Part shown: positions 5,596 to 8,329 of the stretch, piece after piece
Layout of the letters: each line of letters opens with the position of its first letter
Position numbering within the stretch: position 1 is the first letter of the stretch
Assembly: GCA_011523485.1 (NCBI GenBank)
Contig: WTGR01000262.1
Span: forward strand, 1 to 8,329
Source: Acidobacteriota bacterium
Lineage (GTDB): Bacteria; Acidobacteriota; Vicinamibacteria; Vicinamibacterales; UBA8438
DNA: 8,329 nt
Reading direction: 5' to 3'
Program-made: the position numbers and the translations under genes
The notes under the pieces: generated by a model
What the model was told of the DNA's origin: nothing
The model's database searches: none
Seen by the model: only the letters and a program-made list of their open reading frames with translations

Positions 5596-7616
5596 ATGAA
5601 CGGCGACCCCGACGGACCCGACGAACAGGGCACGGGAAACGATGCGGAAGAATCCGGCGGCCCGGAGACGCTGATCGACGTGCTGACGGGCGCGGACGTC
5701 CGGGCGACGCCCAAGAACCGGCTCGTACAGCAGGTGCTCCGCCAGCTCATCGAGACGTATGGCTTCGACCGCCGGGACATACGCATCGACTACCACCCGA
5801 CGACGAAGGGGAAGCGCCAGCAGAAGGTCGACGTCATCATCCTGCGGCGCGGCCAGGAGGCGCTCGACGAACATGTCGAGCGCGTGATCGTCTGCCAGTC
5901 GCAGAAGCCGCACGAGAAGCTGCGGAGCCCGCGGGACGCGGCGGCGGACCTGCGCAAGCTCCACGGGAAACTGGACCTGTTTCCCGCCTGCCACCTCGGG
6001 ATGTGGACGAACGGCCACGAGGAGTTCTTCGTTCGCGTTGCGGAGACGACCTTCGAGACCCGCTACGTCGACATCGGGGCGTGGCCGGCGCCGGGCGAGC
6101 GGACCGACGACGTCCTGCGGGACGGCGGCGCCACGCAGGTTGCCGCCGACCCCGAGGATCTGGAGACGGCACTCGGGCGCTGCCACCAGTATCTGACGCG
6201 CAACCTCCAGTTGGGCGTCGATGCATTCAAGCCGCTCGGCGCGCTGCTCCTCGCGAAGCTCCACGACGAGACGGAGCCTGAAGACCGGCGCCGCGTCTGG
6301 ATCCGCGGGGAGGAACCGTTCGACGCCGACGGACAGCGTGCGATCCGCGAGCGCGTCGACGCGTGCTTCGAGGACGCCAGAGCAACGCGGCCCGACGTAC
6401 TTCTTCACGGATGGGATCTGGGCCACCTCAACGCGGCCCAGACGGCACGCCTCGTCACCGAGCTTGCCCGCTACTCGCTGGCGGAGAGCCTTCCGAGGAG
6501 CCGCGTCGCCGCGTTTCGATCAGGTGCCCGATCCACCATGGATGGCAAAGAGGGCCGCTATCCAACGCCGCTGAACGTCGCGGAGATGGCGGTGGCGATG
6601 CTCGACCCGGGACCGGATGAGCGGGTATTCGACGGGTCATGCGGAACCGGGACGTTCCTACAGCCGCCGCGTACCGGTTCGAACGGTTCCTCGAGGATGC
6701 CGGGACCACGCCGTCCACCGCGACGAGAGAACAGCTTCACGCGGCGCAGGAGCGCACCGGGCAGTGGACGGCCGAGCGCGTGTTCGGCTGCGACATGGAC
6801 CCGGCACTCGTGGTGGCGGCGCGCCTGAACGTCTTGCTCACGTCCGGCCATCCGGGCAACATCTACCGAATCGACGCCCGTACGTTTCCCGACGGCGAGC
6901 TCGATGATCTGGAACGCGCGCGCGCATCCGCGCCGGACGGCAGCATGGACATCGTGATCACGAACCCGTGGTTCAGTACTCGGGAGACCATCGGTGACGA
7001 GACGATCCTGCGCCGTTACGACCTCGGCCACGTCTGGTCCCGCCACGACGACGGCCACTTCGTGAACACCGGCGCCATACGCACCGGCGGGGTACCGCCG
7101 GAGGTGCTGTTCCTCGAACGCGCATGGCGTTGGGCGCGACCTGGCACCGGGCGCATCGCGATCCTCCTGCCGGACGGGTTGCTCGGCAACCCCGGCGACG
7201 AGTACGTTCGGTGGTGGATCCTGCGCCATTGCGAGGTGCTCGCGAGCGTGGATCTACCGGTGGAGCCGTTCAAGGTGACGCTGAAAGACTACCGCCTCAC
7301 ACCGGCGTTGCCGAGCCTGCTGGTGCTGAGGCGGAGGAGCGACGAGGAGTTGATTCGTACGGCGCACCCCGACTACTGGGTCTTCATGGCGGTCGTCGAC
7401 CGTGCCGGTGTCGATGCCCGCGGCAACCGCCTGTTCGAGCGAGCACCGGACGGCGAGGAATTGATCTTCGATGACGAAGTCATCGAGCGGGTTCGCACAG
7501 GTGGCCGAGTCGAGTCGCGGACTGTCCCGCGACGACGGCGCCACGTGGCTGACGAATTGCCGATTGTGGCACAGCGGTACCGGGACTTCATCAATGGCGG
7601 GAGACTAGGACCGTGA
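5596..7616 (+). pseudogene. HsdR-N-like domain plus N-6 DNA methylase (HsdM-like), methylase B, frameshifted
   Basis: Paralogue of methylase A with the same architecture, about 673 residues if repaired. ATG 5596 has a strong site, AAGGAGG (5579-5585), 10 bases upstream. The HsdR-N-like domain (about 25-150) shows KVDVIIL (77-83), VIVCQSQK (97-104) and WTNGHEEFF (137-145). A helical segment and the methylase core follow. The core motifs depart from the family: GRYPTP (320-325) for GQYFTP, DGSCGTGTF (346-354) for DPACGTGGF, and NPWF (6963-6974) for NPPF. FGCDMDP and the PDGLLGNPGDEYVRWWILRH block are retained. At 6658-6660 the frame slips by -1: restoring one base joins CGTGTFL to TAAAYRFERF. 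The first frame otherwise ends at 6828. It overlaps the HsdS-like gene by GTGA. It may be a partly degenerate partner subunit rather than an independent methylase. A sequencing indel cannot be excluded. Confidence 0.85.
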
Positions 7617-8329
7617 AGGATGAAGTGGTACCCAGCACCTGGCTCGACACCCAAGGCCGGCGCCTCGACTGTAGACCTTATTTGTCGGGCGCCGTGAAGG
7701 CTCGTGTCGTTCTTTCCAAGCTGACTGCAACGACGGCACCTCTGAAGGCCTTGACCCGGAATGGCGTTGCAGGAATCGCTGTCCCTTCTCGTTTCGCACG
7801 TTCATACGTGCTCGATGAAGAGCACGGCATACCGTTCCCTGACAGTACTGACATCATGCGTGCGGATCTGAGTTTCATTCCGCTTTTGGCCAGGAGACAA
7901 GTGCAAGGCCGGCCGGACCTCATCATCGAGCCAAGCTGGACGTTGATATCTCGGTCTGGAACGGTCGGCCGAATGGTGTTCTCGCGTCCGGACATGGCCG
8001 GCATGGCGGGGTCTGAAGACTTCATGCGGGTGATAGCTGACGAGAGCAAGATTCGATCTGGGTACCTCCACGCGTACCTGAGCAGCCAGTTTGGAATACC
8101 GCTGGTGACTGGTCGCACGTATGGATCTGTAATCCAGCACATAGAGCCTGCGCACGTTGCGGACCATCCTGTACCTCGCCTGAACGACCGCATTGAGGAG
8201 CAGGTTCATGATCTTGTAGTGGAAGCGGCGATGATTCGCGCGCAGCACCAGTCCCAACTTCAGCAGGCTACAAGGTATTCGTTTACCGCGTCAAGCCCCA
8301 ATGTACACGGGCCGCGCTGCGGCCGCCAA
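7613..8329 (+). CDS. Type I restriction specificity subunit (HsdS-like), 5' part
   Basis: Starts at GTG 7613, overlapping the TGA of methylase B (7614-7616) as GTGA, and stays open for 239 codons to the window edge. Residues 20-190 look like one target-recognition domain of an S subunit: an N-terminal segment with STW and RLDCRPYLSG, then the diagnostic block SRSGTVGRMVFSRPDMAG (113-130), FMRVIADESKIRSGYLHAYL (137-156), GRTYGSVIQHIEP (167-179) and a terminal P-x-P (187-189). A helix follows (190-220), which fits the central conserved coiled region. S subunits choose the DNA sequence and bridge two M subunits. Of the first 45 codons 16 end in A or T, against 7 of 45 in methylase B, so its base composition differs from its neighbours. 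A second recognition domain would lie beyond the window. Confidence 0.75.
   Translation, partial: MKDEVVPSTWLDTQGRRLDCRPYLSGAVKARVVLSKLTATTAPLKALTRNGVAGIAVPSRFARSYVLDEEHGIPFPDSTDIMRADLSFIPLLARRQVQGRPDLIIEPSWTLISRSGTVGRMVFSRPDMAGMAGSEDFMRVIADESKIRSGYLHAYLSSQFGIPLVTGRTYGSVIQHIEPAHVADHPVPRLNDRIEEQVHDLVVEAAMIRAQHQSQLQQATRYSFTASSPNVHGPRCGRQ

Noticed and set aside
6650..6665. Programmed -1 frameshifting in methylase B
   Set aside because: The local sequence TTCCTACAG is not an X-XXY-YYZ slippery heptamer.
2134..7616. Type IIG (BcgI-like) fused nuclease-methylase
   Set aside because: The N-terminal domains resemble HsdR-N but lack an obvious E-x-K nuclease site, and the neighbouring S-like gene with two HsdM-like genes fits a type I-like layout better.
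1..8329. HsdR helicase/translocase, CRISPR array, tRNA, insertion sequence
   Set aside because: No DEAD-box or Walker motifs, no repeat-spacer pattern, no cloverleaf, and no transposase or terminal inverted repeats were seen. An HsdR could still lie beyond 8329.

Overview
This is a high-GC bacterial window, mostly an operon of type I restriction-modification-like genes. It holds two paralogous DNA adenine methylase genes and the start of a specificity (HsdS-like) gene. Base composition and the tannase-family tail at the left edge fit a high-GC soil- or marine-type bacterium. The small gene and broken nucleotidyltransferase at 441-817 remind me of gene pairs in Acidobacteriota, but that is memory only and I make no firm taxonomic call.

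Layout. (1) 3-155: C-terminus of a tannase/feruloyl-esterase family protein. (2) 441-817: an 84-residue small protein overlapped by the wreck of an AbiEii-like nucleotidyltransferase, which appears to carry a frameshift and a ~42-bp inverted segment. (3) 928-1299, minus strand: an XRE-type repressor, divergent from the methylase operon, with a 28-bp imperfect palindrome (1322-1349) between them that looks like its operator. (4) 1319-2674: a perfect tandem duplication, period 677 bp, copying the operator, leader and first 180 codons of methylase A. Copy 1 now makes at most a free N-terminal domain (1457-2023); copy 2 starts the full gene at 2134. (5) 2134-4237: methylase A (HsdR-N-like domain plus HsdM-like methylase), frameshifted near 3508. 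(6) 4310-4801: a DUF6978-like protein. (7) 4803-5576: a DUF1828/DUF1829 protein. (8) 5596-7616: methylase B, same architecture as A, frameshifted near 6658 and with altered catalytic motifs (NPWF for NPPF). (9) 7613-8329: 5' part of an hsdS-like gene, overlapping methylase B by GTGA.

How it may work. The genes from 2134 rightward are co-directional with short or overlapping junctions and look like one operon under the divergent XRE repressor. The unusual part is two unequal HsdM-like subunits with one HsdS, and two small DUF proteins between them. An M(A)-M(B)-S enzyme, with A catalytic and B mainly structural or DNA-contacting, is the most interesting hypothesis. No HsdR motor is present in the window. 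As read, both methylase frames are broken between the SAM-binding motif and the catalytic motif, so the locus is either decaying or switched off, or the sequence contains indel errors; raw reads would decide.
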